A stretch of 64,000 bases of DNA, taken from Rariloculus sp965263005. GTDB taxonomy: Bacteria; Pseudomonadota; Gammaproteobacteria; Steroidobacterales; Rariloculaceae. The notes below the pieces were generated by a model. It was given only the letters and a program-made list of their open reading frames with translations. It had not been told where the DNA came from and searched no databases. Positions 34,279-42,495 of the stretch are shown piece by piece. How positions within the stretch are numbered: the first letter of the stretch is position 1; each line of letters begins with the position of its first letter. The stretch covers positions 3,224,001 to 3,288,000 of the forward strand of contig NZ_OZ253579.1 of the NCBI RefSeq assembly GCF_965263005.1. The letters are read 5' to 3'. Both the position numbers and the translations under genes were made by a program.

Positions 34279-35766
34279 CTAAGCGGCGGCGGGCGAACGC
34301 GCGGCCGACGCGCCGCAGATTCGGCCGAAAACCGCGCCTGCGAGCAAGCCCGTGCCGCCCGGATAATTGTGAAAGAACAGCCCGCCAACGAGTTCACCGG
34401 CGGCGTAGAGCCCTGGAATCGGTTTGAGGTCAGTGTCGAGGACACGGCCCTCGGTGTCGATTCTCAAGCCCCCAAACGTGAACGTAATCCCGCAGGTCAC
34501 GGCGTATGCCTCGAATGGGGGCTCGTCGATCGTATTTGCCCAGTTCGACTTGTCGACGGCGAGACCCTCGGTGCACCGCCCGTCCCTGACGTTCGGATCG
34601 AACGGGATGTCCTGCCTGACGGCCGCATTGTAGCTTGCGATCTCGGCCTTGCAGGCCGCCGAATCGACGTCCTCCATCCGGTCGAGCAACTCTTCGAGCG
34701 AGCCCCCCGTCTCCCTCGTGACCTGCCTGATCGAGTATTCGTCGCGCAACAGATTCTTCGTTTTCGCATCGAATATCTGCCACGCGAACTGGCCGGGCTG
34801 CTTGAGCAGCTCGGCGCCGTACTTCGCGTAGGTGTAGTTCCTGAAGTCCGCGCCCTCGTCGATGAAACGCCTGCCGTTCGCGTTGACCACGATGCCGAAA
34901 GGATACGAGTGCTTCTGGAATTGGTCGCCAACCGCAAGGTCGCCGAACTCGGGAGCGTTCCTGTCCCATGCCACCGCGTGGCAGCCCGACCAGTTGCCGT
35001 ACGGCGCGGCGCCGATTGCGAGCGCCATGCGTATCCCGTCGCCGGTGTTGAACCGCGTGCCGCGGACCTTGGCAAGCTCCCAGCCTGGACCGAGGTAGCG
35101 CGTGCGCCATTCCGGATTGGCCTGGAATCCGCCGGACGCGAGCACGACGGCGCGCGCTGGGACCGTTTCCGGCCGTCCGCCGTCGCGCCTGACGACGACG
35201 CCCGTGACATCGCGGCCGTCGAAGCTGAGATCGACGACGCGGGCGCCGTAGGAGATCGTGATGCCGCGCTTGCGGCAGGCTGCGGTCAAGCCGTCGACGA
35301 GTCCCGGACCGCCGCCCGATGCCTCGACCGTGAGCCCGCCCCAGAACTTGAACCGGCCATCGACCTTGAAGGCCTGACGGCCATAGATCGGCACGAAGCG
35401 GATGCCGGCTTTACGCAGCCAGACCAACGTGTCCTTCGACCGTTTCACGAGACTCTCGACGAGGTCCGGGTCGCAACGATAGTCGGTTACCCGAAACATA
35501 TCGTCGAAGAATTCGTCTTCGGAGTAGCTACCGAAATCGGTCACAGCGATTTCGCCGGCGGAGAGGTCCGTCAGCACTTCTCTGAGCTCGTCTAGCCCCG
35601 AGTAGGCGAACCGAATCGACCCGGCCGTGAAGCGGCTGTTGCCGCCGCATTCCTCCTCGGGCGCGCGTTCAAACACGGTGACGCGGGCGCCCTCCTGGCT
35701 CGCGGCGAGCGCGGCGCACAAGGCCGCGTTGCCGGAGCCGACGACCACGACATCGGGGCCGCTCAT
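34279..35766 (-). CDS. FAD-dependent dehydrogenase, tricarballylate dehydrogenase (TcuA)-like
   Basis: 495 residues without a signal peptide. VVVVGSGNAALCAALAASQEGARVTVFE is the Rossmann FAD-binding motif; GGNSRFTAGSIRF, ASGGFQANPEWRTRYLG, GDGIRMALAIGA, VVNANGRRFIDEG and the C-terminal GLYAAGELVGGLFFHNYPGGTGLLAGAVFGR complete the fumarate reductase/succinate dehydrogenase flavoprotein fold. The late Ala-Gly-Glu-x-x-G-G and Y-P-G-G-T-G pattern is that of TcuA-type enzymes that oxidise tricarballylate to cis-aconitate. It sits between the tannase and the aldolase genes, with 58-63 bp spacings, as part of one operon. Confidence 0.83.
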   Translation of the reverse strand: MSGPDVVVVGSGNAALCAALAASQEGARVTVFERAPEEECGGNSRFTAGSIRFAYSGLDELREVLTDLSAGEIAVTDFGSYSEDEFFDDMFRVTDYRCDPDLVESLVKRSKDTLVWLRKAGIRFVPIYGRQAFKVDGRFKFWGGLTVEASGGGPGLVDGLTAACRKRGITISYGARVVDLSFDGRDVTGVVVRRDGGRPETVPARAVVLASGGFQANPEWRTRYLGPGWELAKVRGTRFNTGDGIRMALAIGAAPYGNWSGCHAVAWDRNAPEFGDLAVGDQFQKHSYPFGIVVNANGRRFIDEGADFRNYTYAKYGAELLKQPGQFAWQIFDAKTKNLLRDEYSIRQVTRETGGSLEELLDRMEDVDSAACKAEIASYNAAVRQDIPFDPNVRDGRCTEGLAVDKSNWANTIDEPPFEAYAVTCGITFTFGGLRIDTEGRVLDTDLKPIPGLYAAGELVGGLFFHNYPGGTGLLAGAVFGRICGASAARSPAAA

Positions 35767-35824
35767 CCGGACGGACTCCTCCGCACCGGCCGGCCGGCCA
35801 CCATATCGGCGTGAGCCGCCTGGC

Positions 35825-37345
35825 CTACTCCGAACAGACGAAGCTCGCCGCCTGATCCGGATCGCCGCCGACGTAACGGGCGGTCTCCGGATAAGGGCAC
35901 AGCGGCCGCGTGCGCGTCACGTTGCCGTCCTCGACGAGGCTCGCTTCGATCCGATCCGGAGCGATCCCCTCCTCGACCCAGGCTTCGATCGCCGCCTGCG
36001 CGTCGAACTGGCTGGGTCCGGGACCGCCGCGGCAATGCTGCATGCCCGGCGCCATGAACAGGCGGAAAAAATCTCTCGTCTCGCCGATGCCGCCGTCCGC
36101 GCCGCTGCCGACGGTCGCCGCGACACGCTGGTAGTAGTCGATCGTGCCCTCGGGGAAAATCACCTGATCGTTCCAGCCGTGGTAGAGGATGAGCTTGTTG
36201 CCGGCGTCGCGAAACTCGCCGAGATGGGGGTCCGTGGCGACGAGCGCCTCGCCGGTGGTTTCGTAGGACCGCTCGACATCGGAGTCGTAATCGAACGTCC
36301 GCCAGTCCCAGTCGACATCGTTGAACACGCTTCTGCTGAAGTACTCGTCCGCGATCGGCGCGGCGCCGGAGCCTGCGACCAGCGACCAGCTCAGCTCGCC
36401 GCCCGGCGCAAGGCCCGGATGCAGTTGCTCGCCCGTGCGCGGATTGCTTGGGCCCGCGTAGATCTTGCGCACGGCATCGACTTGCTCCGGGCTCAGGCAC
36501 TGGCTGCTCGCACCCGATGAGCACTGCAGCGTGCCGGGATCGAACGTGCACATCCGCGGATCCTCGATAACACCGTCCTCGACGCCGTCGATCGTGTCGC
36601 ACTGGGCAAGCACGGCACTGTTGACGACGGAGAGCTCCGTCGGCGTCAGCAGCGTGTCGCCGACGGGCTTCGCCGCGAGCGCGATCCATAACTGGGTATA
36701 GTGCGTGGCGACAAAGTGATTGACCGGCGCTCCGGAGACGATGCCGTCATAATCGTCGTGGAAACGTTGCGCCTGCATGAGACCCTGACGGCCGCCCGTT
36801 GAACAACCGTTGAAGTAGTTGTAGTCGGCTGCCCGACCGTAATAGGCGCCGAGGATCGCCTTCGACTTCGACGTCATCTCGTTGATCGCGCGATAACCGT
36901 AATCGCGCAACAAGCCTTCGTCGCTGAGCCACTCGAGGTCGCTCGCGACGTGCCCGGTATCGGTCGATGCCGTGACGTAGCCGGCCGTAACGTTCGGGAC
37001 CATGGCGGAATAGCTGATGACGCCGGCGAAGCCGCCGCCGCCGACCGCCTGAAACCGGCCGTTCCAGGCTTCGGGTTCCGGCAGCCAGACCTCGAAGTTG
37101 ATCGCAGGCTCAACGACGCCTGTAACCTTGCAAAATGCAGGCACGTCGTTCACATCCTGTCGCTGACCGCGGCCTGGTGTCGAGTACGGCCCGGCCGGCA
37201 CGGACTCCACTTCAAGCGACACGACTTCCGAAAGCGTGAGGTCCGCAAGCGCCTCGCACGCCGATTCGACGTCTTGCGCCTGGGCGGCCTGCGCTCCGAT
37301 GGACAGCGCAATGCCCATGCCGACGGCAGTAAATATCGTTCTCAT
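35825..37345 (-). CDS. Tannase/feruloyl esterase family protein
   Basis: 506 residues from ATG 37345 (GGGGG about 9 nt upstream; the longer frame begins inside repeat copy D). Signal peptide ends QAAQA. The nucleophile motif is YFNGCSTGGRQ with Ser182, preceded by a Cys that in this family forms a disulfide with the Cys next to the catalytic His (MQHCRGGPGPS). The Asp is in YHGWNDQVI. Multiple further Cys suit the calcium-binding lid. Family members hydrolyse gallate, ferulate or related esters in the periplasm or outside the cell. It is the first gene of the block that includes the Tct transporter. Confidence 0.9.
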   Translation of the reverse strand: MRTIFTAVGMGIALSIGAQAAQAQDVESACEALADLTLSEVVSLEVESVPAGPYSTPGRGQRQDVNDVPAFCKVTGVVEPAINFEVWLPEPEAWNGRFQAVGGGGFAGVISYSAMVPNVTAGYVTASTDTGHVASDLEWLSDEGLLRDYGYRAINEMTSKSKAILGAYYGRAADYNYFNGCSTGGRQGLMQAQRFHDDYDGIVSGAPVNHFVATHYTQLWIALAAKPVGDTLLTPTELSVVNSAVLAQCDTIDGVEDGVIEDPRMCTFDPGTLQCSSGASSQCLSPEQVDAVRKIYAGPSNPRTGEQLHPGLAPGGELSWSLVAGSGAAPIADEYFSRSVFNDVDWDWRTFDYDSDVERSYETTGEALVATDPHLGEFRDAGNKLILYHGWNDQVIFPEGTIDYYQRVAATVGSGADGGIGETRDFFRLFMAPGMQHCRGGPGPSQFDAQAAIEAWVEEGIAPDRIEASLVEDGNVTRTRPLCPYPETARYVGGDPDQAASFVCSE

Positions 37346-37418
37346 GGGATCCCCCGTTTCTTGATCCGGCAAGCAGAAGATCAGTTTAGGCGCGCCCCGC
37401 CACCCAAAACAAGCACTA

Positions 37419-37578
37419 GCAGCCCGTGGCAAAAGTCCGGCTGCATTCGACCGCCGATGCATCCCGGCCGTCTGCGTTGCTCGCCGGTCGAATATGCCCG
37501 ATATGCCCCCTCCTCGCGCCTTGCCGGCCGGGCGCCTCGCCGGTCCCGGTGCGACGCGGGACTCGTGCCACGGGCTGC
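37419..37578 (+). repeat. 160-bp inverted-repeat element, copy D (complete)
   Basis: Starts GCAGCCCGTGGCAAAAGTCC and ends CGTGCCACGGGCTGC, flanked on both sides by CTA/TAG so that the palindrome extends to CTAG. The internal ATTCGACCG arm is present with changes. It lies between the NAT gene and the tannase gene, both on the minus strand; its last base is part of the NAT stop codon (37578-37580). It therefore separates two transcription units. Confidence 0.92.
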
Positions 37579-38405
37579 TAGCCTTGAGCCCGGTCGATCA
37601 CGCGGGCCAGCGCCGTGCGCAATTCCGGGTCGTCCGGCAGATTGATGCCAAAAACGTCGGTCAACGCGTCGCGGAGCTCGCCGACCGACTGTAGCGTTCT
37701 GCGGTCCGTGGCTCCGGCCGCCGGGCGAACGGTCAATTCGTTGTTGAACAGACCGTAACGGCAATCCGTTACCGGTCTCGCTACCAGCAGCGTCGTCAGG
37801 AAAAACGAGTCCGGGTGCGTCGACACGTAGTGATTCGCTACCTCGAAATCGATCGGCAACTGCGTCTGCAGGTCAAACAGGTAAAGCGTCCGCCACGCAT
37901 CGCCGAGCATTGCCTGCAATCGAAAAATCGAATCGGCATGGACGAGACGGAACCGTTCGTGCGGCGTCGTCTGCTCGATATCGGCCTCAAGCAGCAGCGG
38001 GCCTGTCAGCGTCAAGCCGCCGAAACCCACGTCGCAGACATAGGTCCGCTCGCCCAGGCGAACGAGCAACACCATGTGAGTGCGCGGGCCGGCGGGCTCG
38101 CCTTCGTGATTGAACACGACGCGCGCCGAGAGCGTCTCGACCTCGAAGCCGAGTGACTCGAGCACTTCGGCGAACAGCGTATTGTGCTCGAAGCAGTAGC
38201 CGCCCCTTCGATCTTGAATCAGCTTGCGCTGCAGGGATGCCGGATCGAGGGCGACGCGCTGTCCCATGAGCGTGTGCAGGTTCTCAAACGGTATCGCCAT
38301 CGGGTGGAGGCGGTGCAGTGCGCGAAGCGTGCCGCGATCCGGCTCACGCGGCCCGTCGTAGCCTATTCGCCTGAAGTAGGCCTCAAGATCGAGCTTGTCC
38401 GTCAT
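37578..38405 (-). CDS. nat: Arylamine N-acetyltransferase
   Basis: 275 residues, the usual length of bacterial NAT. The catalytic triad is visible: Cys71 in DRRGGYCFEHN, His110 in GPRTHMVLLV and Asp125 in VCDVGFGG. The N-terminal YFRRIGY and PFENLHTL also match. NAT enzymes acetylate arylamines or hydrazines from acetyl-CoA in the cytoplasm; some use other acyl-CoA esters. It lies 57 bp after the LigJ-like gene on the same strand and may be co-transcribed with it. Its stop codon is formed at the edge of repeat copy D. Confidence 0.92.
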   Translation of the reverse strand: MTDKLDLEAYFRRIGYDGPREPDRGTLRALHRLHPMAIPFENLHTLMGQRVALDPASLQRKLIQDRRGGYCFEHNTLFAEVLESLGFEVETLSARVVFNHEGEPAGPRTHMVLLVRLGERTYVCDVGFGGLTLTGPLLLEADIEQTTPHERFRLVHADSIFRLQAMLGDAWRTLYLFDLQTQLPIDFEVANHYVSTHPDSFFLTTLLVARPVTDCRYGLFNNELTVRPAAGATDRRTLQSVGELRDALTDVFGINLPDDPELRTALARVIDRAQG

Positions 38406-38462
38406 GACGCTCGACTTCGCTTCCGCCTGCGGACGCCCGGCACAGAACCGCGCCGCGCACGC

Positions 38463-39488
38463 TCAGCCGCCGAGCGCCGCTGAAAGACGCGGATACACCC
38501 GTCTCGCGTTATCCTCGAAAATCTTCTGGCGATCTTCATCGTCGAGTTTCGTGCTGGTGTCGATGTAGCGCTTCGTGTCGTCGAAATAGTGCCCGGTCTC
38601 CGGATCGATGCCGCGAACGGCGCCGACCATTTCCGACGCAAACAGGATGTTTTCCACGGGAATGACCTCGGCCAGCAGATCGATGCCGGGCTGATGGTAG
38701 ACACAGGTATCGAAGAACACGTTGTTCATCAGGCCTTCGCTGAGCGGCGGCAGTTTCAACATGTCCGCAAGACCGCGAAAGCGCCCCCAGTGAAACGGCA
38801 CGGCGCCGCCGCCGTGCGGGATGATGAACTTGAGATCAGGAAAGTCCCTGAATACCTCCGACGTCATGAGCTGCATGAACGCAATTGTGTCGGCGCTCAG
38901 ATAGTAGGACCCTGTAGTCTGAAAGTACGGCGTGTTGCACGCGCCGCTGACATGGATCATTCCGGGCACTTCAAGCTCGCACATCTTCTCGTATAACGGA
39001 TACCAGTAGCGGTCACCGAGTGCGGGACCGGTAAAGAATCCGCCCGTGGGATCGGGGTTCAGATTGCAGCCGATGAAGCCGAGTTCGTTTACGCACCGCT
39101 CGAGCTCGGCGATCGACGTGTCGAGCGGGGCGCCCGGCGATTGCGGCAACTGGGCCACTCCGATGAAGTTTGCCGGGTAGAGCCTTGTCAGCCGGTAGAT
39201 CAGATCGTTGCAGTGCTCGGTCCAGGCGCGGCTCGTCGACGCATTACCGATGTGGTGCCCCATCCCGCTCGCGCGCGGCGAGAAGATCGTGACATCGCTA
39301 CCGCGCTCTCGCTGCAGCTTCAGTTGCGCGCCTTCGACGCTCGCGCGCAACTCATCGTCGCTGATGTCGAGGACACCCCTCGTCGCCACGTGGTTCGGGT
39401 CGAGCGCAAGCTCCGCTTTCTGCCGCTCGCGGTATTCGCCGAGCTGACCCGGCTCCGTCGTGTAGTGCCCGTGGCAATCGATAATCAT
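38463..39488 (-). CDS. ligJ: Amidohydrolase family, 4-oxalomesaconate hydratase (LigJ)-like
   Basis: 341 residues, the LigJ length. IIDCHGHYTTEP gives the His-x-His metal site; ISDDELRASVE, ERGSDVTIFSPRASGMGHHIGN, CNLNPDPTGGFF, MIHVSGACN, FIIPHGGGAVPFHWGRFRG, FFDTCVYHQPGIDLL and ILFASEMVGAVRGIDP follow the LigJ order as I recall it. LigJ hydrates 4-oxalomesaconate to 4-carboxy-4-hydroxy-2-oxoadipate in the protocatechuate 4,5-cleavage and gallate pathways. A short stretch upstream (39489-39597) reads AGIDFVIRDGVIV on the same strand, like the tail of another amidohydrolase, possibly a scrap. Confidence 0.82.
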   Translation of the reverse strand: MIIDCHGHYTTEPGQLGEYRERQKAELALDPNHVATRGVLDISDDELRASVEGAQLKLQRERGSDVTIFSPRASGMGHHIGNASTSRAWTEHCNDLIYRLTRLYPANFIGVAQLPQSPGAPLDTSIAELERCVNELGFIGCNLNPDPTGGFFTGPALGDRYWYPLYEKMCELEVPGMIHVSGACNTPYFQTTGSYYLSADTIAFMQLMTSEVFRDFPDLKFIIPHGGGAVPFHWGRFRGLADMLKLPPLSEGLMNNVFFDTCVYHQPGIDLLAEVIPVENILFASEMVGAVRGIDPETGHYFDDTKRYIDTSTKLDDEDRQKIFEDNARRVYPRLSAALGG

Positions 39489-39597
39489 CGGTCCTCCCTG
39501 ACGATCACTCCGTCCCTAATGACAAAGTCGATACCGGCCGTGAGAGCAATGTTTACGCCCGGCAGTTGGCCCGCGGGTTCGGTTCGGCATGCATCGC

Positions 39598-40542
39598 CTA
39601 GTCGAAGGTGAAATCGCCGAACTGCGAGGAGCCCTCCTCCGTCTGGATCACCACGTTGTTCGGATTCTCCGCGCAGTGCCAATACGTGATCCTCAAGGTG
39701 CCGTCCGGGTTTGGCACCTGCAGGTACGTCTGCTGCACGTACCAGGGCTCGAGAAGCGCGACGGGATCGTAGGCCCACACATCGGCCAGGATCATTTCAT
39801 CGTCGACCTTGTTCCACACTTCGACAACTTCGATCTGGTCGGAGTGACGCGGATCGTTGCGGTGAAAGATGTTTTCCCGAATCTGGCTCGTGTGAATCAC
39901 GAGCGTGTGGCCGTCCCAGAACCCGATCGAGTCGCCGTACCACAACGGATAGGCATCCTCTTCGGACGTATGATCGCGGCCGTCGGTATAGATTCGCCGC
40001 ATGTTGTTGACGGTCTCAGACGTCATCCAGGTCTGACCGGGCGTGACGATGTGCTCCCTGAGAAACGGTATCGCAAGCCAGCGCGGAAAGCCGGGAGGGC
40101 TGCAATCGCTTATCGGGTCGTACTCTATGCCCTGCGCCGAGAGTTCGCGCCGCCGCTCGAGCTCCGCCAGCGTTTCGGGGACGAGTCTCGCGGTCGTAAG
40201 CTCCGTGAACTCCTGCTCGGGGTCGTAGAACGGCCGGCCCACGCGGGCCCACAACCCGGTCCAGTCGGGCATGTCGCCGGACGTCAGCGGCGTGCCTCCG
40301 CCGGCCCGCTCGATCAGCGTCTGATAGAGCGCCGACGCCGAATCGTGCTCGAGCCCGAGCGCGACCTTGCCGTCCCTGTCGGCCGGCACGAGCGGCTCAA
40401 GCGCCGCAGGCTCGGCCGCGGGCGCCGGGGGTGCCTGCTCTTGCGCGGAGCCGGCCGGCGCCGCGTCTTCCTGTGCACAACCGATGAGCAGCGAAGCGCC
40501 AAGCGCTGCTGCGAGGACGGGCACCAATTCGCATCGCATCAT
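39598..40542 (-). CDS. Lipoprotein of the DUF6152-linked secreted family
   Basis: 314 residues. The signal ends in a lipobox (GASLLIGC) followed by a Pro/Ala-rich spacer. Mature landmarks are DMPDWTGLWARVGRP, SPPGFPRWLAIPF, TPGQTWMTSETVNNMRRIYTDGRDHTSEEDAYPLWYGDSIGFWDGHTLVIHTS, and HSDQIEVVEVWNK, the same order as in 17803-18660. GGGGGAGACTCAG precedes the ATG. Function unknown; this copy is membrane-anchored whereas the others are predicted soluble. Confidence 0.8.
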   Translation of the reverse strand: MMRCELVPVLAAALGASLLIGCAQEDAAPAGSAQEQAPPAPAAEPAALEPLVPADRDGKVALGLEHDSASALYQTLIERAGGGTPLTSGDMPDWTGLWARVGRPFYDPEQEFTELTTARLVPETLAELERRRELSAQGIEYDPISDCSPPGFPRWLAIPFLREHIVTPGQTWMTSETVNNMRRIYTDGRDHTSEEDAYPLWYGDSIGFWDGHTLVIHTSQIRENIFHRNDPRHSDQIEVVEVWNKVDDEMILADVWAYDPVALLEPWYVQQTYLQVPNPDGTLRITYWHCAENPNNVVIQTEEGSSQFGDFTFD

Positions 40543-40624
40543 CTGAGTCTCCCCCTGGTGGCCGTATCATAGCAGGCAGAGCGGCGCCTCGGAGCGCCGC
40601 GGAACATGGCGGCGGCCGTGCGAA

Positions 40625-42373
40625 TCAGTAGTCGAGCGCGCGCCCCAGGCGAGGGTCGATGCCGTTGTGAAAGCCGCCCTGATCCCGGACGACTCTGGAC
40701 TCCCCGTTCTCGTCGTAATGCACCCAGACCAGCCCATGCGGGGCGCCGAATTGCGGCATGTCGATGATGTGGGTCCGCTCTCGGGTCGGCGCGTCGAACA
40801 CGTAGATGCGGCCTTCGCTGTTGCTCGTTGCCCAGAATTCGGTGCCGTTCGGCGCAAGCAGCAGGTGATCGACCCCATAGCCGGAGAACAGCGTCTGGAG
40901 CGGCCGGCCCGTTTCGTTTTCAAGCACGGTGATGGTCCTGCCCATCATGCCCGTCGTCTCTCCCTTGTCGGCGACCCAGATCTCGCTCTCGTCGGCATTG
41001 AGGTTCGCGCCGTACGGACTGATGCCGGTCGGTGCGGCCCAGACGATTTCGCCGCTCGCAAGGTTGATCTTGCTGAGATTCGACGAACCGCCGGCAGGAA
41101 CGTACATGTGCTCGCGCGCCGCGTCGAACGCAATCCAGTCACCCCGATAACCGGGATACGGATATTCCTGGACGACTTCCCACGAGTCCGGATCGACCCT
41201 TGCTACCCAGAACGGCCTCATCGACGTCAACGTACCGGTTCTGAGTTGTCCCGCAGCGAGAAAGCCCGACCACGTCTTGTCGCCGAGCGCCGTCCCATAG
41301 CCAAGCGGCTCCATGAGCAGGTAAATGTACTCGTCGTCGGTCCACGACGTGTAGGGGGAACCTCCCAGGTCGCCGCTGCGCACGCCGCCGACGATCCGAT
41401 CGGTCTCAGGATCGAACAGCATGACGTCGAGCCCGTCCGAATCGCGCGCGAAGCTGTCGAGCAACAGATAGCGATCCCTGAAGATCTGGCCGTGGTGCAG
41501 GCGCGCTCCGATCATGAGCTGCTTGACGGGTTGCAGCGTGAGCGCATCGACCTTGAGCAGTGACTGCGGTGTCGTCAGCGAGAACCCGCCTGTCGCCTGC
41601 GAGTACGGCCGCGCGCCGATGATGTACACGTATTTGCCGTCGGGCGACATGACGGTCGTATGGACGCCGCCTCTAAGTTCCCGCGGCAACTCGTAGGACG
41701 CGATGACCTCCTTGGTCTCGGCGTCGCCGACGACGATCTGCGCCGATTCGGGCGGCGGGGCGTCGGTGGGCCGAAACGCTCCCCCCGTGCTGAGATTCTC
41801 GTAGAAATAGGTCTTGCCGGGCTCGGGTGTGAACCTGGGTTCGCCTGCGTCGAACGTCCTGACCTCGCGGACTTCATATTCACCCTTGATGCTGCCTGTC
41901 TTTGCTCGCCGCTGCCAATCGGCCAACACCGATTCGAACGTCTCGACCTCGGCCAGCGCGAGGTCGCGCTCGGTCAGGAAGTAGTCCGGAGCGTGCTCGA
42001 ACTCCTGCACGCTATTGAGCGTCGCGCGCAGTCCGTCGAGGTCGATGTCTACCGGTTCGGCGCCGAACATCGTCCGCAGAAACACCGACACGGCCACAAG
42101 ATCCTCGGGCTCGGGCTGCAGAAGCTCGCGCAGCGGCGCCATCTGCGGGTTGGACCTGAACTGATAGTCGATATCGAACGGTGTCGGGCCGAACTCGAGC
42201 GACGGCCCGATCAGGCCTTGCGCGTCCTCGCCGTGACAGGTCCAGCATGCCGCGGGTAGCCGGAAAATCTCCTCGCCTCGCGCGGCGAGCGCCGCAACCT
42301 CCTCGGGCTCCGCTGCTCGAACGATCGAAATGAGGCTTGACATCAAGCCGAGCACAAGCAGCATTCTCGTCAT
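40625..42373 (-). CDS. Exported c-type cytochrome with beta-propeller (YncE-like)
   Basis: 582 residues from ATG 42373, with GGGAG just upstream. Signal peptide ends SIVRA. A heme site CWTCHGED (about 43-50) and a Met-containing SNPQMAPL segment are followed by DLVAVSVFLRTMFG, as in mono-heme cytochromes. From about 200 a propeller follows: TTVMSPDGKYVYIIGARPYS, DVMLFDPETDRIVGG, IAFDAAREHMYVPAGGSSNLSKIN, LLLAPNGTEFWATSNSEGRIYVFDAPT. Role: probably electron acceptor for, or regulatory partner of, a periplasmic dehydrogenase such as the PQQ enzyme encoded divergently 122 bp away. Confidence 0.82.
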   Translation of the reverse strand: MTRMLLVLGLMSSLISIVRAAEPEEVAALAARGEEIFRLPAACWTCHGEDAQGLIGPSLEFGPTPFDIDYQFRSNPQMAPLRELLQPEPEDLVAVSVFLRTMFGAEPVDIDLDGLRATLNSVQEFEHAPDYFLTERDLALAEVETFESVLADWQRRAKTGSIKGEYEVREVRTFDAGEPRFTPEPGKTYFYENLSTGGAFRPTDAPPPESAQIVVGDAETKEVIASYELPRELRGGVHTTVMSPDGKYVYIIGARPYSQATGGFSLTTPQSLLKVDALTLQPVKQLMIGARLHHGQIFRDRYLLLDSFARDSDGLDVMLFDPETDRIVGGVRSGDLGGSPYTSWTDDEYIYLLMEPLGYGTALGDKTWSGFLAAGQLRTGTLTSMRPFWVARVDPDSWEVVQEYPYPGYRGDWIAFDAAREHMYVPAGGSSNLSKINLASGEIVWAAPTGISPYGANLNADESEIWVADKGETTGMMGRTITVLENETGRPLQTLFSGYGVDHLLLAPNGTEFWATSNSEGRIYVFDAPTRERTHIIDMPQFGAPHGLVWVHYDENGESRVVRDQGGFHNGIDPRLGRALDY

Positions 42374-42495
42374 GTCCCATCTCCCTGCAAAACGGGCCCG
42401 ACCGGCCACATACTGTATCAACGGCCGCAGCGGCGGGCAAAGCGCAGCAGACCGATTTTGCTAGTATGCCTCGGATCGCCAATGGAGAACGCCCG

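Noticed and set aside
35825..37462. Tannase start at 37462
   Set aside because: That ATG lies inside the repeat element and the extra N-terminus is just translated repeat; ATG 37345 follows a purine-rich site and begins the signal peptide.
4088..37578. The repeated palindromes as a CRISPR array
   Set aside because: The copies are 160 bp, dispersed over 33 kb with genes between them, and lack short regular spacers.
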